Shown here in pieces: positions 31,404-43,279 of a stretch of 64,000 nucleotides of DNA. The notes beneath the pieces are model-generated. The model saw nothing but the letters and a program-made list of their open reading frames with translations, was not told the DNA's origin and searched no databases. Made by a program: the position numbers and the translations under genes. The stretch spans positions 496,789-560,788 of the forward strand of contig VXBP01004153.1 of the NCBI GenBank assembly GCA_013400115.1, given 5' to 3'. The DNA is from Rhinopomastus cyanomelas (taxonomy: Eukaryota; Chordata; Aves; Bucerotiformes; Rhinopomastidae). Each line of letters begins with the position of its first letter. Positions within the stretch are counted from its first letter, which is position 1.

Positions 31404-31445
31404 ATCTTCAGGTAGATAAACATGATCTTCAGGTAGATAAACAAG
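31404..31445 (+). repeat. Direct tandem duplication, 2 x 21 bases
   Basis: Two adjacent copies of a 21-base unit beginning 'atcttcaggtagataaac', differing by one base (final 'atg' versus 'aag'). Simple local duplication. Confidence 0.85.
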
Positions 31446-32889
31446 GGCTTAGTTATTTTACATCTTACAAGGTGATGGTGGGACTAATGTGGGTTGGAGT
31501 AGTGCATTTAGTCAAGTGAAAGATTGAAGATAGAACAGCATAGAGCAATACAATTATTTGGAGGCACAAAAATGAGTTTTTATGAAACACTGAAGGAATT
31601 CAATACATCCTGAATACCAAAAAAATCAACAAGGCTGAGAAATGAATTGCTGTAAGGTGTGTGAACAGCCTCTGAAGGAAGGAAATTAAATAAGCTGTAC
31701 AAAGAACCAGAGGAAGTGACCATCAGCTGGAAGGTAAAGCTGCATGATTCCAAATTAGAAATGGAAGTATCAACAATTGGGAGAGTCCCCTGAAGGACCA
31801 GAGGTTCAGACCCCAACTCATCAATTAAAATCCAGATGCTGTTCCCTCATTCTACAGCTAACTGAAAGAAAAGTGCTCCTGGTCCATACAATCACACTAA
31901 ATACCACAACGGCTCTTTCAAGGCACAAGACACACATTTTATATCAAAATGTTATGTTCAGGGAATGTCAACATTACTCATTGAAGCACACAGTATTCAG
32001 GAAATGCCAGAACTGGAGTATTTTTCTCTACAACTTCGTCTCAGGCCACTTGAGCACATGCATGAGTTTTGCATGTTTTTTTCCTTACACTGCCAATTTT
32101 ATTCCCCAGATCTTGTTTCTTTCTTTTGACAGCAGTGACAGGTTTGCCACCTCTGGAATGAGCCAGGGTTGTGCAACTAAAGTCTGCCAGGGCCTATCTT
32201 TGGGCAGCATCTGCAGCTGAGTCTGGCCCTCATGCGAACAACCCCCCACTGCCCCAAGACCAAAATATCTGCTCTCTCTCACTCACTCCCCCCTCTGCCA
32301 GCTTCTACAGCAATAAGGCTGCGGGGCTGCTTGGGATTTTTTGCTTATTTACTTCACAGAAGTATAGGATTCGCCTGTGACACTGAATCCAAAATTAGTT
32401 GGCTAACCCTCAACTATCTGCCTTGGGCTCCCTCACTCTGTGTGGAGAGAAGCAGGCAAGCAAAGGGTCAGATAATCATGTCTAGCTTTGGTATCTATTT
32501 TAAGTTGAGATGAATCCTGCCCTAAACCCCACTGGCTCCGTCTCCTACCTCTGTGCTGACTATAAGCTCCTACAGTACAATTAAACCTGTGAGGGTAGGT
32601 ACTTCTACAAGGGCAAAAGAAGTAACAACAGAGCTGCCAACAACATCAGCTCTAGAAATACAGGTAACTAAAACCACCTAAGCACTCAAGAAAATCATGT
32701 CAGAGAATCAAAAAGAAGTTGACACTTTGGATTATTTTTAATTTAATACTTACACATGCATTTCTGCCCCCTGATCAAATGAAGGCATTAGTAGTGATTC
32801 ACCCCTCAGGTTCCCATGAAGATATATGGGCACATACTTCTTTAAAGAAGAAAGATCCTACAGCAAAGAAAAAGAAACCTGGTAAGAAA

Positions 32890-33125
32890 TTAATAATTCC
32901 GTATTCAGCATCGCATGCGGTAAATAATGCATCGAGCCACACACTGAATGATGAGAGCAAATGAAATATTGAAGAGATGCTCTTTCGGCGAGCGAGTCTG
33001 TTCTGTGCACTGAATGAGGCAGCGATTCCGTCTAAAGAGAAGAAGCGATCACATATTTCAGGCTGTATTACAACGCATACACAAAGGGAAACTAAACGAA
33101 GATTTCTGCAGATATCTTCAGATCT
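32890..33125. promoter_or_regulatory. Candidate conserved noncoding element
   Basis: About thirteen CpG dinucleotides occur within roughly 235 bases of otherwise AT-rich sequence ('tttcggcgagcgagtctgtt', 'cgcatgcggtaaataatgca'), while the neighbouring 400 bases hold only two or three. There is no long open frame. Retained CpG outside a GC-rich island is a pattern of sequence under constraint or unmethylated in the germ line. The identification as an enhancer-type element is an inference from composition only. Confidence 0.3.
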
Positions 33126-33554
33126 GACGCTTCATTATTTTTGAGTGTTTGACTTTGTGATCTCGAAAACTGTTCTGTAAAATATTGTTTAGCTTTTTGG
33201 TTTGGGTTGGGTTTTTGGTTCCCTTTATTTTCCTGTTTTGTTTAAATTTTTTGAGTGGGCATCAGACACATGTTTTAGAGACGGTGGCAGAGAAAAGTGA
33301 TTCTTTATGTGAGGCATGAAGGACAGCTCAAGAACTGAGGAGTATATAAAATCAGACAAGACAGTAACACAGCTCTGGCAGAAGAAGTGATCTTATTCTT
33401 TGTACTACATGTAGACAAATGTTCTTTCCACCCTAGCCCACTATCTGTAACAAATAGGAGCTTGAAAGCCACCAGAATCATGGTACAGAACCACTCAAAA
33501 TCTTAATCCCACTAACACTTGCTTTTAGTCTTTTATATTCTTTCATCAGAGGCA

Positions 33555-34518
33555 GACCTTGATGGACAAAACTGATCTTGTTTTATGATAAGATGACCTG
33601 CTTAGTGGGTGAGGGTAAGCGTGTCAATGTAGTCTATCTGGACTTCACTATGGCCTTTGACACTGTCCCACACAACTTCTTCATGAATAAGCTGGCTGCC
33701 CATGGCTTGGATGGGCACATACTCTACTGGGTGGAACACTGGCTGGATGGCCAGGCTGAAAGAGTTGTGGTCAATGCTGTTAAATCTGGTTGGAGGCCAG
33801 TCATGAGTGGTGTCCCCCAGTGCTCAGTGTTGGGGCCACTCCTGTTCAACATCTTCATCAATGATCTTGATGAGGGGATTGAGTGCACCCTTAGTAAGTT
33901 TGCAGATGACACCATGTTGAGAGGAAATATCGATCTGCTGGAGAGTAGTAAGGCTATTCAGAGAGACCTTGATAGACTGTATTGATGGGCTGAGGATAAC
34001 TACATGAATTTCAATAGAGCCAAGTGTCGAGTCCTGTATTTTGGTCTCAACAATCCCATGCAACTCTACAGTCTTGGGGTAATGCGGCTGGAAAGCATTC
34101 TAGCAGAAATGGACCTATGTGGTCTAATTAACAGGCATCTGAATATGACCCAGCACTGTGCCCAGATGGCCAAGAAGGCCAGTGGCTTCCTGGCATGTAT
34201 TAGAAACTGTGTGTCCCGCAGGGGTAGGGATTGTCCCCTCTTTTCACAGGTAATTAGCGACAGAACCAGAGGGAAGGGCTTCAAGCTCCAACAGGGTAGA
34301 TTTAGATTGGAAATCAGGAAAATACTCTTCACAGAAAGAATGGTCAGGCACTGGAATGGCTGCCCAGGGTGGTGGTTGAGTCCCCATCCCTGGATGAGTT
34401 TAAAAGTCACTTAGATGTAGTGTTGGGGGATCTGGTTTAGAAGTGAACTTGTAGAGCAGGGTTGATGGTTGGACTCGATGATCCCAAGGGTCTTTTCCAA
34501 TCTGAATGATTCTGTGAT
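33555..34518 (+). mobile_element. CR1 LINE with reverse transcriptase and 3' tail
   Basis: Plus-strand CR1 truncated within the reverse transcriptase ('ctgatcttgttttatgataa') and running to a 3' UTR ('ttggactcgatgatcccaag', 34471) that ends in 'aatgattctgtgatt' next to an AT microsatellite. Part of the C-terminal coding region is deleted: 'RRGRDCPLFSQVIS' passes straight into 'DRTRGKGFKLQQGRF'. Confidence 0.9.
33578..34414 (+). pseudogene. CR1 ORF2 reverse transcriptase, one in-frame stop
   Basis: A single frame spans 33578-34414, interrupted only by TGA at 33983-33985 in the position of a Trp or Arg codon ('RDLDRLY' before it, 'MNFNRAKCRVLYFG' after it). Palm motifs are present: motif A in 'NVVYLDFTMAFDTVPHN', motif B as 'SGVPQCSVLGPLLFN' (the usual Gly after Gln is Cys) and motif C 'SKFADDTMLRG' with the FADD catalytic pair. 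The C-terminal part is shortened by an internal deletion near 34250. It lacks the endonuclease and the upstream fingers, and is not expected to be functional. Confidence 0.9.
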
Positions 34519-34548
34519 TACATATATATATATAAAATATATGTATAT
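34519..34548. repeat. AT-rich microsatellite at the end of a CR1 tail
   Basis: Alternating 'tatatatatata' followed by 'aaaatatatgtatatac', directly after the CR1 octamer end. Probably grew from the tail end. Confidence 0.75.
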
Positions 34549-35504
34549 ACACATAGCACTGTTTCCAACCATACACAAAGCCTGGACTTTTTTCTCTCTA
34601 GTTCCATAAGCATCAGGGCTCCAGGATATGCTCATTTTTAAAACAAGTGCAATGCTAATGCTTGTTAGGGCTTGTAGAACTAACACATTAGGTGGGCTCA
34701 GCACTAATCTGAATGAAATCCATATGAATAACCAGCCAGGGAACTACTCATTCTCCTGTCTCCACCTTCCAAGGTGATAAACACTCTTACATGGCTCAGA
34801 GATGGCTCTTCATTTTTCAGCATAAGTAAGGGTTTACAAAGAAACATCAGTTTTACATTAAGAACACTATTTCCCTTTAACTTTTGTCATTATTTTATTT
34901 CTACTTCAAGTCAGCATTAAGCTCCTGCTCGTTGTTCCACAACACATTGATCACCCACCTACAATCTCATGTGCAGTGAGAAAAACAAGAATCCTCTCTA
35001 CCTACTGCATTTCCCCTTGTTCCACAATGCTGAATACCAGGACACATAACCATGACCTTCTGGCTGCCACTCAGTCCTACTTGGAAACTTCTTGGTGTCA
35101 ATAACCCTTGGCTGAATCCAAGATACATTAAGAGATTCTGATGTTAAAAACATAGGAGTGGTAGTTTCTATTCTTGAGCCTGTAGAGGCATTAGGTGTGC
35201 ATAAGTGTCCTGCCCTTCTGCTTTCTGCTATCTGGCTTCCCCTGCCATTTCACCCTCAGCTGTAAAGACCCTGTCTCCACTGCTGGCCTGACTAGGCTCT
35301 GATGGGGCAGGCAGATCCATGGTTGGCATTCTATTTAAAACTGAAGATCCTGCATGGGTGTTTTTTCCACTAGGACAATGTGAAGTCAGGCCCTGGGGTG
35401 TACCTGAAGAGACTGACCCATGGCTCAGAGAGCAGGAAGCAAAAGCCATCAGACAAATGCTACCCATGCTTCCACATTCAGAGACATGGCTGAGCCAGGA
35501 GGTC
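34549..35504. other. Unique DNA including opposed open frames at 35228-35555
   Basis: Between 35228 and 35555 open frames face each other on both strands: 95 codons minus and 78 codons plus. The plus reading continues upstream across a single TGA ('SPLLA', stop, 'LGSDGAGRSMVGILFK'). Neither matches CR1, and I do not recognise the family. Such paired openness can come from a decayed exon or from composition. The rest of the stretch shows nothing. Confidence 0.3.
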
Positions 35505-36115
35505 ACACTGACCAACCCTCACCTTGCTTCCAACCTCTTTTCAGGGAGCTCTTGAAAGCAAGGTTTTTCCCAAGACTCTTTTTCTCTAGCCTAAATCTGC
35601 CCAGCAGCTTCAGCTGCTCCTCAGAGTGCTTGTGCTCCAGATCCTTCCCCAGATCTGTTGCCCATCTCAGGTTATGATCCAGCACCTCAGTGTCCCTCTG
35701 GCAGTGAGCAAGGGGCCCAGAACTGAACTCAGAAATCAAGGTGCAGCTCCACTAGTGCTGAATTAAAGGGATATGATCCCTGTCCTGGTCCTGCTCATCA
35801 AATCAGTGCTGACAAAAGCCAGGATGCTTTAGGCCTTCTTGGCCACCTTTGGCTCAACTTCAGCCACTATTGATCAACAGACCCAGGTCCTTTTCCACCA
35901 GGCAGCTTTCCAGCCACTTACTCCCATGTTTATAGTATTGCAGGGTGTTGTTGTGATGCCAGTGCAGGACTAGGCACTTGGCCTTCCTGATCATCATACT
36001 ACTGGCCTTGGACCACCAATCCAACCTGCCCAGATCCCTCTGTAAGGCCTCCCAACCCTCAAGCAGATCAACACTCCCACTCAACTTAGTGTCGTCTCCA
36101 AATTGACACTAGATA
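35505..36115 (-). mobile_element. CR1 internal fragment, older family, no tail
   Basis: Read on the minus strand: 'VDLLEGWEALQRDLGRLD' near 36070, 'EKDLGLLINSG' near 35880 and 'EEQLKLLGRFRLEKKSL' near 35590, all CR1 ORF2 C-terminal blocks. It has frameshifts and no 3' UTR on the left, where it fades near 35505. It is more diverged than the two-tailed family. Confidence 0.8.
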
Positions 36116-36311
36116 TTTGATAAAAATGTTAAAGAGAACTCTGGGGAAGCCACTTGTGCTGGTCGCCACAAATCACCACACGGATTTATCTTCTTTCACC
36201 ACAAATACACAACTCTTGCCATTCCTGTGCCTCAGTTTCCCATTCCATTAAAGGAGGTTTCCTAGCTCTGCTATGGTGGAGCAGTGTAAGTTGTAGAGCC
36301 TGTGCAAACTG
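36116..36311. other. Short unique spacer
   Basis: Nothing recognised between two CR1 copies of opposite orientation. Confidence 0.5.
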
Positions 36312-37014
36312 CATGGGTTCAACAAGCCCAAGTGCAAAGTCCTACATCTGGGTTAGGGTAATTCCAACCATAAATCCTGGTTAGGTGGTGAATGGATTAA
36401 TAGCAGCCCTGAGGAGAAGGATTTGGGGGTGTTAATAGATAAGAAGCTCAACAGTGTCCTGGGCTGTATGATAAGAAGTGTTACCAGCAGGTCAAGGGAG
36501 AGGATTCTCTCCCTCAGCTCTGCTCTGGTGACACCTCACCTGGAGTCTGTGGCCAGTTCTGGAGTTCGCAATACAAGAAGGACATGGAAGTGTTGGATTG
36601 AGTCTAAAGAAGGCCACAAGGATGATCAGAGGGCAGGAGCATCTCTGCTATGGGGACAGGCTGAGGGAATCGGACCTGTTCAGCATGGTGAGTAGGGACT
36701 GAAGAGGCTACAGGAAAGCTGGAGAGGGACTTTTTACAAGGGAGTCAAGTGTAGGACAAGGGGGATGGGTTCAAACTGAAAAAGGGAAGACTAAAAATTA
36801 GATCTGAGTCAGAAATCCCTCCCTGTGAGGGTGCTGAGGCCCTGGAACAGGTTGAGCAGGGAGGATGTGGCTGCTCTGTCCCTGGAAGTGTCCAAGGCCA
36901 GGGTGAATGGGGATGTGGGTAACCTGGTCTGGTGAGAGGTGCTGCTACCCACAGCAGGGTCTGGGACTGAGTGATATGTGAGGTCCTTTCCAGCCGAAAC
37001 CACTCTGTGATTCT
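36312..37014 (+). mobile_element. CR1 3' fragment with tail
   Basis: Plus-strand CR1 starting at 'atgggttcaacaagcccaag', through 'ggtcaagggagaggattctc', 'gatgatcagagggcaggagc' and 'gtgtaggacaagggggatgg', to the 3' UTR 'gtgaggtcctttccagccga' and the end 'ctctgtgattcta'. In-frame stops and a deletion near 36690-36720. Same family as 6655-7215 and 45078-45464. Confidence 0.9.
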
Positions 37015-38439
37015 AAGTTTAGCTGTGAGATTCCCTGCTTCCATAGACAGCAAGACAGACTGCAAAAGATGATCTGCACTGAAATAATAACAATTAATTT
37101 TAAAAAAGAAGAGTATCACATATTCATTATTTTTCTTATCATGTTTCTCTTCCAATGCACATTCATAAACAGAAATGAAAGAACAACTAATGTGCCTTTA
37201 GTTACTGTGTTTGTCTGTTTTCCAATCATATTTCAGGACCTGCTTCAACAAACAGGAGAACAAACATTTTTGCTTTAGATAAATTAAAATGGTCTTGTGC
37301 ATTTCTTCATTACATTTGTTCTTCTTTTTTCATCTTCTGTAGTGTTTTCCTCATAGTGATTGTCTCTGCTTGCCGTACTCCAATGACCATGTAGTCTAGT
37401 GATGGAGCTGTGCACTACAGCGGTGCCACAGTAACTCCTCTGCAGTGGGTTCAACTGAGATTGTAACCCCAGCCACCCAGTGTTTGGCACCTGAAAATGA
37501 GTAAAACATTTTTGCAAAACCACAAATACAACAACAGGACGAATCATGGGAAGAAAGGAAGACACATCTCTGTGTGTGATGTTGGACCAAAGAATCAAGA
37601 GCATGATACACCCAGTAGCTGAACAATAGTCCAAAAACCTTAGTGCAAAACCACCTATCAAAGGATTTGAGCACAGAAAGCAGACTAGGACAGTAGTGTA
37701 TGGCCAGGCAGAGTCCAATGCCTTGGCTCAGTCATTCATACTTAGGAGTACATGTTGCAGAAGAGAAGCTGTGTCTCCAGTACTCAGAGGCTTCGTGTGT
37801 GAGAGGTGGAAGAAATCAGTATTCAATAAGAAAAAAGCATTTACTGGAGAGTTTATGTTGGATAGAGACAGACAAATTATCTGCATTGTGGGCACTCAGT
37901 ATGGGATTAATTTCTCCTAATTTAAACTGTCTATCAGGAAAACATCTACAGCTAAACTAGTCTGTTGACTGTCTTGAGATCCAAGAAGGGAAAACAGGTA
38001 TTTCTGCAGTATGAACCAGCTGTTGCTATCCCTTAGAATGAGCTCCAAAGCTTACAGCTCTGACCGTGTCTCCACTGCCTAGTGACTCATCTTGGGGTGA
38101 ATCCTACCTTCAGGCAAAGCAAAAGTCTGAGAGAGAAAACCAGACACCTTTCCTTACCAAAAGTTTCAATGTTAGACTGTTCTTCCCGTGTTAAGGAGCT
38201 ATTTTTTATTAAACAAGTGTGATTTCAGAGCCATTTCTTCAGTAAGATTAATCTTGCAGAGAAAGATAAAAATATAGTCTTCTGTAGCTGGAATTCAAAT
38301 GGCTGCACCTGATCACCAGTGACAAGAATAAAGTGAATCATTTACAGAAGAGTGAAGTACAGGAAGAAGACTTAAGAAAACAATGTGTTTAGAGTAATAG
38401 CTTTCTGTCAGCAAAGTATTAAGCCTGTCTTGTTGTAGA
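37015..38439. other. Unique DNA, nothing recognised
   Basis: Overlapping frames on the minus strand (37284-37718, 144 codons; 37396-37674) and plus strand (37696-37960) carry no known motif and read the same DNA in several frames, so they are probably chance. Confidence 0.45.
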
Positions 38440-38802
38440 CCAAGTTCTTCTAGAGCAGACCCCACAGGAACATATCCAAGAGGGTTTGGGATGTCTACAG
38501 AGCAGAGACTCCACAACCTTTCTGGGCAGCCTGGGCCAGGGCTCTGCTACTGCAAAAAGATTTTCCCTTCTGTTCAAATTGAACCTCCTGTGTTCCAGTC
38601 TGTGCCCAGTGCTCCTGTTCTGTCTCTGGGCACCACTGAGAAGAGTCTGGTCCCATCCTACTGACACTCATCATTTAGATATTGATCAGCATCAGTGAGA
38701 TCCCCCCTCAAGCTCCTCCTCTCTAGGCTCAACAGCCCAATTTCTAGCATCTCTTCCTCATAAAGAAGATGCTTGGGCCCTTGATCATCCCAGTGGCTAA
38801 GG
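38440..38802 (-). mobile_element. CR1 3' coding fragment without tail
   Basis: Reversed CR1: 'ctctacagagcagagactcc' equivalent at 38490, 'gccaagaaagg' side 'ctgggcagcctgggccaggg' at 38522, and on the minus strand 'LSGAQRQNRSTGHRLEHRRF' and 'EEEMLEIGLLSLERRSLRGD'. The left end stops in 'tctagagcagaccccacagg', just before the 3' UTR would begin. Same family as 14590-14862 and 43020-43279. Confidence 0.85.
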
Positions 38803-39355
38803 AAGCTCAGTGATGACCACATCTGTAGCTGCAACAGGGACACAGTAGGTCAGATGTGCAGAGTGTGAACCTGTTGCCCTAAAGTGTATCCTCCTTTTTC
38901 TGGAGCACCCCACTACTGGGTAATGCTCATTTCTTGAAATAAACATTTTTTTGGAATATGTCTGATTCAGAAAAATTTGTCGTAAGATGCTGCTCCGTGA
39001 TACCACAAACCAACAAGAGCAAGCCAGCAGGCAGGGAGCAAAGAGCCATTTAGCAAAGTAAAGTGACTGGCAACTATCCTTTCCTCCAGTTCTGGACACT
39101 TCTTTGCAGAGGACAAGTAGAAGATCCAAGCAGGGCTTGAGAGGTTGACCATGTGAGACACTACACTTGATCTACAGCACAGCACCCCACAGTTAGGACA
39201 CCCCAGGAAGGATTTTGCATCAAGCAGTAGCACTGTCTCTCAGGTCTCGGGGAAGAAGGGACTAGATACAGGATTGTTCACCATGCAGATCAGAAGTTCA
39301 CACCATCCAAAATTGTTGGTGGAGAAGGAAGAGGCCCTAGGAAGCCTGTGTGTGT
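38803..39355. other. Unique spacer
   Basis: Nothing recognised. Frames 38797-39129 and 38967-39233 (both minus) show no known motif. Confidence 0.5.
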
Positions 39356-39574
39356 ATAGAATCACTTTTAGGTTTGAAAAGACCTTTAAGATCATCAGCT
39401 CCAACCTTTGACCCAGCAGTGACAGGTCACCCTTAAACCATTTCCCTCAGCACTACACCTGTCTGCTTTTTAAATACCCCTAGGATGGTGACACCACCAC
39501 TGCCCTGGGCACTCTATTCCAATGTTTGATAACCCCTTTCGGGGAAGAAGTTCTTCCTAGCACCCAATTTTTCA
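39356..39574 (-). mobile_element. CR1 3' end fragment
   Basis: Reversed tail 'atagaatcacttttaggttt' then 'aaaagacctttaagatcatc' and the end of ORF2 with 'ggggaagaagttcttcctag'. The octamer repeat is reduced to one unit. 5'-truncated at about 39574. Confidence 0.85.
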
Positions 39575-41243
39575 ATGAAAGATAGAAAACCAGATCACAA
39601 TGGCAACGAACACACTCCCATCACTAACATTTGATTACATTTCAAATATGATTATGAAGTTTCCAGAGTGTGGGGATGTGTTTAGTCTCACAAAGTGGAG
39701 CTAATTTATTCACAAGCAGATCTGCAAGGCTGCCTAGGCAGAATTCACTCCATATTCAAGGAGATTATTAAATTGGTGGGTGTGAAGGGTTTCTTTGCAA
39801 GAGTTTTCAGTGCACAGATACAGCAAGCAACCAAGAGAAAGACAGGAACGACAGGAAAGTCAGGCAGTCAAAAGGGCACAATACTGTAAGACATCTCTAC
39901 AAACAGGGAAGCCATTCTGCAGGGACCAATGCCTTGGTAGGGTACATCCACACTCTCAGTTGGGCTGTGGCCTCAAATCTGTGTGGGGTGTCTGGCAAGT
40001 GTTACTGTTCCAGTCTCTCTAGTGTATCTGGAAGCCACCCAGAAACACAAACTCAATGGAGATTCAGCATGTCCAGGCAAGCTAGTGCTTCCTCCTCTAT
40101 GCTCCTTGGCCTGCCTTCAAAGAACAAGAGGCAGCAGATGATGAGGAGCATTTTAAACTACATCTCAGCAGGTCTGCCCCCACATATGTTCCTAACCTGC
40201 TCTAGTCATCAGTGATTTCAGGTGACTCATCTGATTTTGTACTGGGGCAGAATAATGCAAACAGGGGAAATTGATGCAGAGCTGTTGACTGGCTCCTGCT
40301 GACTCTGTTGACTGAGTCAGGGTCAACTGCAAGGTGATGAGAAGATGTTCCTCCCTGTCTTCTAGCTCTCAGTTGCTACTCCTCTGCTGAGCCCCACTAG
40401 CAGCTCTAGCTCTACACTGATCTGGGCAAGGTGGCAGCAAGTGGTGAAAGAGGTAACGGGGCCTGGCCAAGACAAAATGTAACCCTGGTAGTCCCTGACT
40501 GCTTCTTCAGAGGGGTTTCTGTCCTACCACTCTTAAAGGGGTCTCTGAAGGGACAGGAAGATTACTACATTTTGCTCTTTTTACACATGAATGCAGGACA
40601 ATGCAGGTGTTTGGGTTTTTTCGTCCTTTCCTTTCATCTGCCCCTTTTTCCACTTGCAGATTCTTGAAACTTTCTCAACTTTGGCAAAGTGACAGAGCTG
40701 AAAAAGAAAAGTGAATTTGTCACAGTGTCACCTTCAGGAATTGGAAACATTTGTAAAATTACCTAGCAGAAAAGGGGGAGGAGAAGGGCAAAAACCACAC
40801 TTCGTATTCTTTGTGAAAGGGAGGAAGGGAAAAAAAAATCCCCAAAGCAATGTGGCATGTATTGAAAATATATCTTGTCAAAACAAGTGGCAGAGTGGAA
40901 AGACAGACCCAGCCCAAATTTCTCAAGGGAGAGTCTACATCTCTATTTCCTGCTTTCTTGAAAAACCATTTCTCCAGTTCCCAGAGCTCTCTGGTCAGCA
41001 GTGACAGTCCCTGCACACACTGCCCACGATCAAGTTGTAGGGAGGAGAAATCAAAACTAGGATCTGCCTGTGGCTGCAGAACTGTGGTGAAACCAGGCAG
41101 ATCTGCAGCTCTGTCTTTCTGACAGCCTGGGTGAACAGAGCAGGAACCTACCTGGTGGAGGGCAAGGGGGAACAATTCACAAGTAATATAAGAGGCACTG
41201 GGGGAGTTCATCTTTTTGCTAAGTCATGCCCTACACTTGCAAC
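39575..41243. other. Unique DNA, nothing recognised
   Basis: No CR1 or exon. The 150-codon minus frame 40759-41211 overlaps plus-strand frames at 40711-41004 and 40850-41122 and carries no known domain. Confidence 0.45.
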
Positions 41244-41316
41244 CACAGAATCACAGAATATAGATTCATCTATGCTGGAAAAGACCTTCAAGATCATCAA
41301 GTCCAACTATTAACCC
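41244..41316 (-). mobile_element. CR1 3' tail fragment
   Basis: Reversed CR1 end: 'cacagaatcacagaatatag' then 'ctggaaaagaccttcaagat' and 'catcaagtccaac'. Only the 3' UTR is present. Confidence 0.85.
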
Positions 41317-41462
41317 AATTAACCTCATTCCTCCAGGGTTTCTTTCCCCAGTATATTTTATGGCCAGTACACAGTAAGAGAGACTGGCCTCTGCTGTTAT
41401 GGCCACTCTTACTTTTTTCCACGTAGCACTCTCCCGGATGCCCCCGGCTATATGTCACAAAA
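41317..41462. other. Short spacer between two CR1 copies
   Basis: No recognised content. Confidence 0.5.
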
Positions 41463-41890
41463 GCATAGAATCATTTAGGCTGGAAAAGACCTTCAAGATC
41501 AAGTCCAACCATTAACCCAGCTATCCCAAGCTGACTGCTGGACTGTGGCTGTTAGCTCCAGATCGCCACTGCTGTGAAACAGGGCCAGAGATGGCAATTC
41601 AACCCGCTCCCTGGGTAGCCTGTGCCAAGGCCCTTTCCAGGAAGAAGTTTCTCCTCACAACCAACCTAAACCTCCCCTGGAGCAGCTTGAGGCCATTTCC
41701 TCTTGTCCTGTCAGTTGTTCATTGTGAGAAGAGACCAACTCTCACCTCTCTCCACCCTCCTTTCAGGTAGTTGTAGATAGCAAGATCTCCCCTCAGCCTC
41801 CTTTTCTCCAGCCTAACCAGCCCCAGCTCCCTCAGCCATTCCTCATAAGGCTTGTTCTCCAGACCCTTCCCCAGCCCTTCTTTGGATCCA
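41463..41890 (-). mobile_element. CR1 3' fragment with partial tail
   Basis: Reversed CR1: 'gcatagaatcatttaggctg', 'ccaggaagaagtttctcctc', 'cctctctccaccctcctttc' and 'ccttcccc' near 41870. On the minus strand the C terminus reads 'EEWLRELGLVRLEKRRLRGD'. Same family as 5525-6035, 51788-52145 and the split element at 16314/17837. Confidence 0.9.
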
Positions 41891-43019
41891 TGAGCGGCAA
41901 CAGAGCTGTGTTTGACATGTATGAGATGAAGAACCCACAGGCAGCAGGGCTGGGCAAAGAGCCACTGGTTCACAGCAGTACTACAACTGCAAAGGCCACC
42001 TCTGCTTCCATATCTGTGAGCAGGAGTCTTGAACCTAGCACTGCATGGCCTGGTGATGGGTGCTGTATCTTTAGAAGCAACAGGTTGGAAAGGTCTTGGA
42101 AATGGAAAATCTTTTAAGAAGAAGAAAACAAAGGCTAAACTCCTCAGACCCCATCAGGGCCAGAGGGCAGGAACTGGTCATCTTGAAAAGCAGAGAGAGA
42201 TGTAGGAGAAGGGCTGGAGGATCAGTGCCAGAGCAGCACAGTAAGATCCTCTGCCAGTGCATCAGACATGCTGATGTTTCAGCATTTCCTCCCTCTTTAC
42301 ACAAGATTTACTCTTGATGTAAATTCCCTTTACTCTCCTTGCTGGAGAAGGTGAGAGGGTTAAATGGTTGTGACCACATGGCTCTGTAATTTCTGCGGGT
42401 CTCTGGAAGGCTGATCTTTTTTAATGCCAAGCAGCAGAGACGGTACCAGAGTTCACACAAGCCGCTCATGGTGCTGGGTGATCAGATGGGAGATAATCTT
42501 CCCCTCGCTGTCCCAGCATCTCCTGGGGTTGTACTTGCTCAGCTGATCCGCCGTGGAGGCTGGAATCAGACACACATTTACTCTGCCAGCGACAGAGAAA
42601 AAGTTCCTGGGGAAAACTCCACTATCTCAGAAGTAACGAGACTAATTAGAACTGTGATTATTTGCACACTCTCCACTTTGGCTGAACACTGGAACTAAGT
42701 CTATGTCTTAATTTGTTCTCCCCAAGTGGCATAGGAAGGGAGACTGGAAAAACTCAGTCCTTTCCTGGCTGCCACAGCAGTGCCCTCATACCGACACGCA
42801 TACATGCTGGAGTGAAATCTCTCCTAGCACAATAAATACTGCGAGTACTGAGCAGTTAGTAGCTCTCAAAGAACTGCATCCAGGCAGATCTGGTAGGTTT
42901 TCATTCCTTACAAAAGAGAATGAGCCCCTGGGAGATGTCCATGAGGACAGCATTATGCAGAGAAACAGGTCACAGAGGTCTGGGATATTACAGCCCCAGG
43001 ATGCTGTCATCTGGCTAAA
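41891..43019. other. Unique DNA, possibly partly conserved
   Basis: No repeat. The 42360-42660 segment keeps several CpGs and shows 'gagactaattagaactgtga', an AT-rich homeodomain-type core, and may be noncoding regulatory DNA; this is weak. The 76-codon plus frame at 42468-42698 has no known motif. Confidence 0.4.
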
Positions 43020-43279
43020 AGGACCAGCATCTTCTCAGTGGTGCCCAGTGACAGGACAAGGGGCACAAGGCATAGATAGAGACACAGGAGTCCCATTTGA
43101 ACAGAAGGGAAAATTTCTTCCTGTTGAGGCTGAAACAGACTTGGCCCAGGCTGCCCAGAGAGGTTGCAGAGACTCTGTTTTGGAGACATCCCACATCCCA
43201 AAACCTCCTGGACTGTCCGTGTGGGATCTGCTTTAGGGGATCCTGCTCTGGTAGTGGGGCTGGCCTGCATGACCTCCAC
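43020..43279 (+). mobile_element. CR1 3' fragment interrupted by a nested CR1
   Basis: Plus-strand CR1: 'gaccagcatcttctcagtgg', 'agtgacaggacaaggggcac', 'gcccagagaggttgcagaga', 'gctttaggggatcctgctct' and 'catgacctcca'. It breaks off exactly where its 3' UTR should read 'gaggtcccttcca'. That phrase is found at 44701, on the far side of the minus-strand CR1, so the copy is probably split. Confidence 0.85.

Larger units (their letters stand above)
29691..33554. other. Unique DNA with a CpG-retaining block
   Basis: No CR1 tail or exon recognised. It contains a small tandem duplication at 31404-31445 and the candidate conserved block at 32890-33125. The longest frame is 31777-32220 (147 codons), without known motif. 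Confidence 0.5.

Noticed and set aside
37284..37718. 144-codon minus-strand frame as a gene
   Set aside because: Another overlapping frame of 92 codons reads the same strand; no known motif; likely chance.
40759..41211. 150-codon minus-strand frame as a gene
   Set aside because: No recognisable domain, overlapping plus-strand frames of similar length, no exon context.
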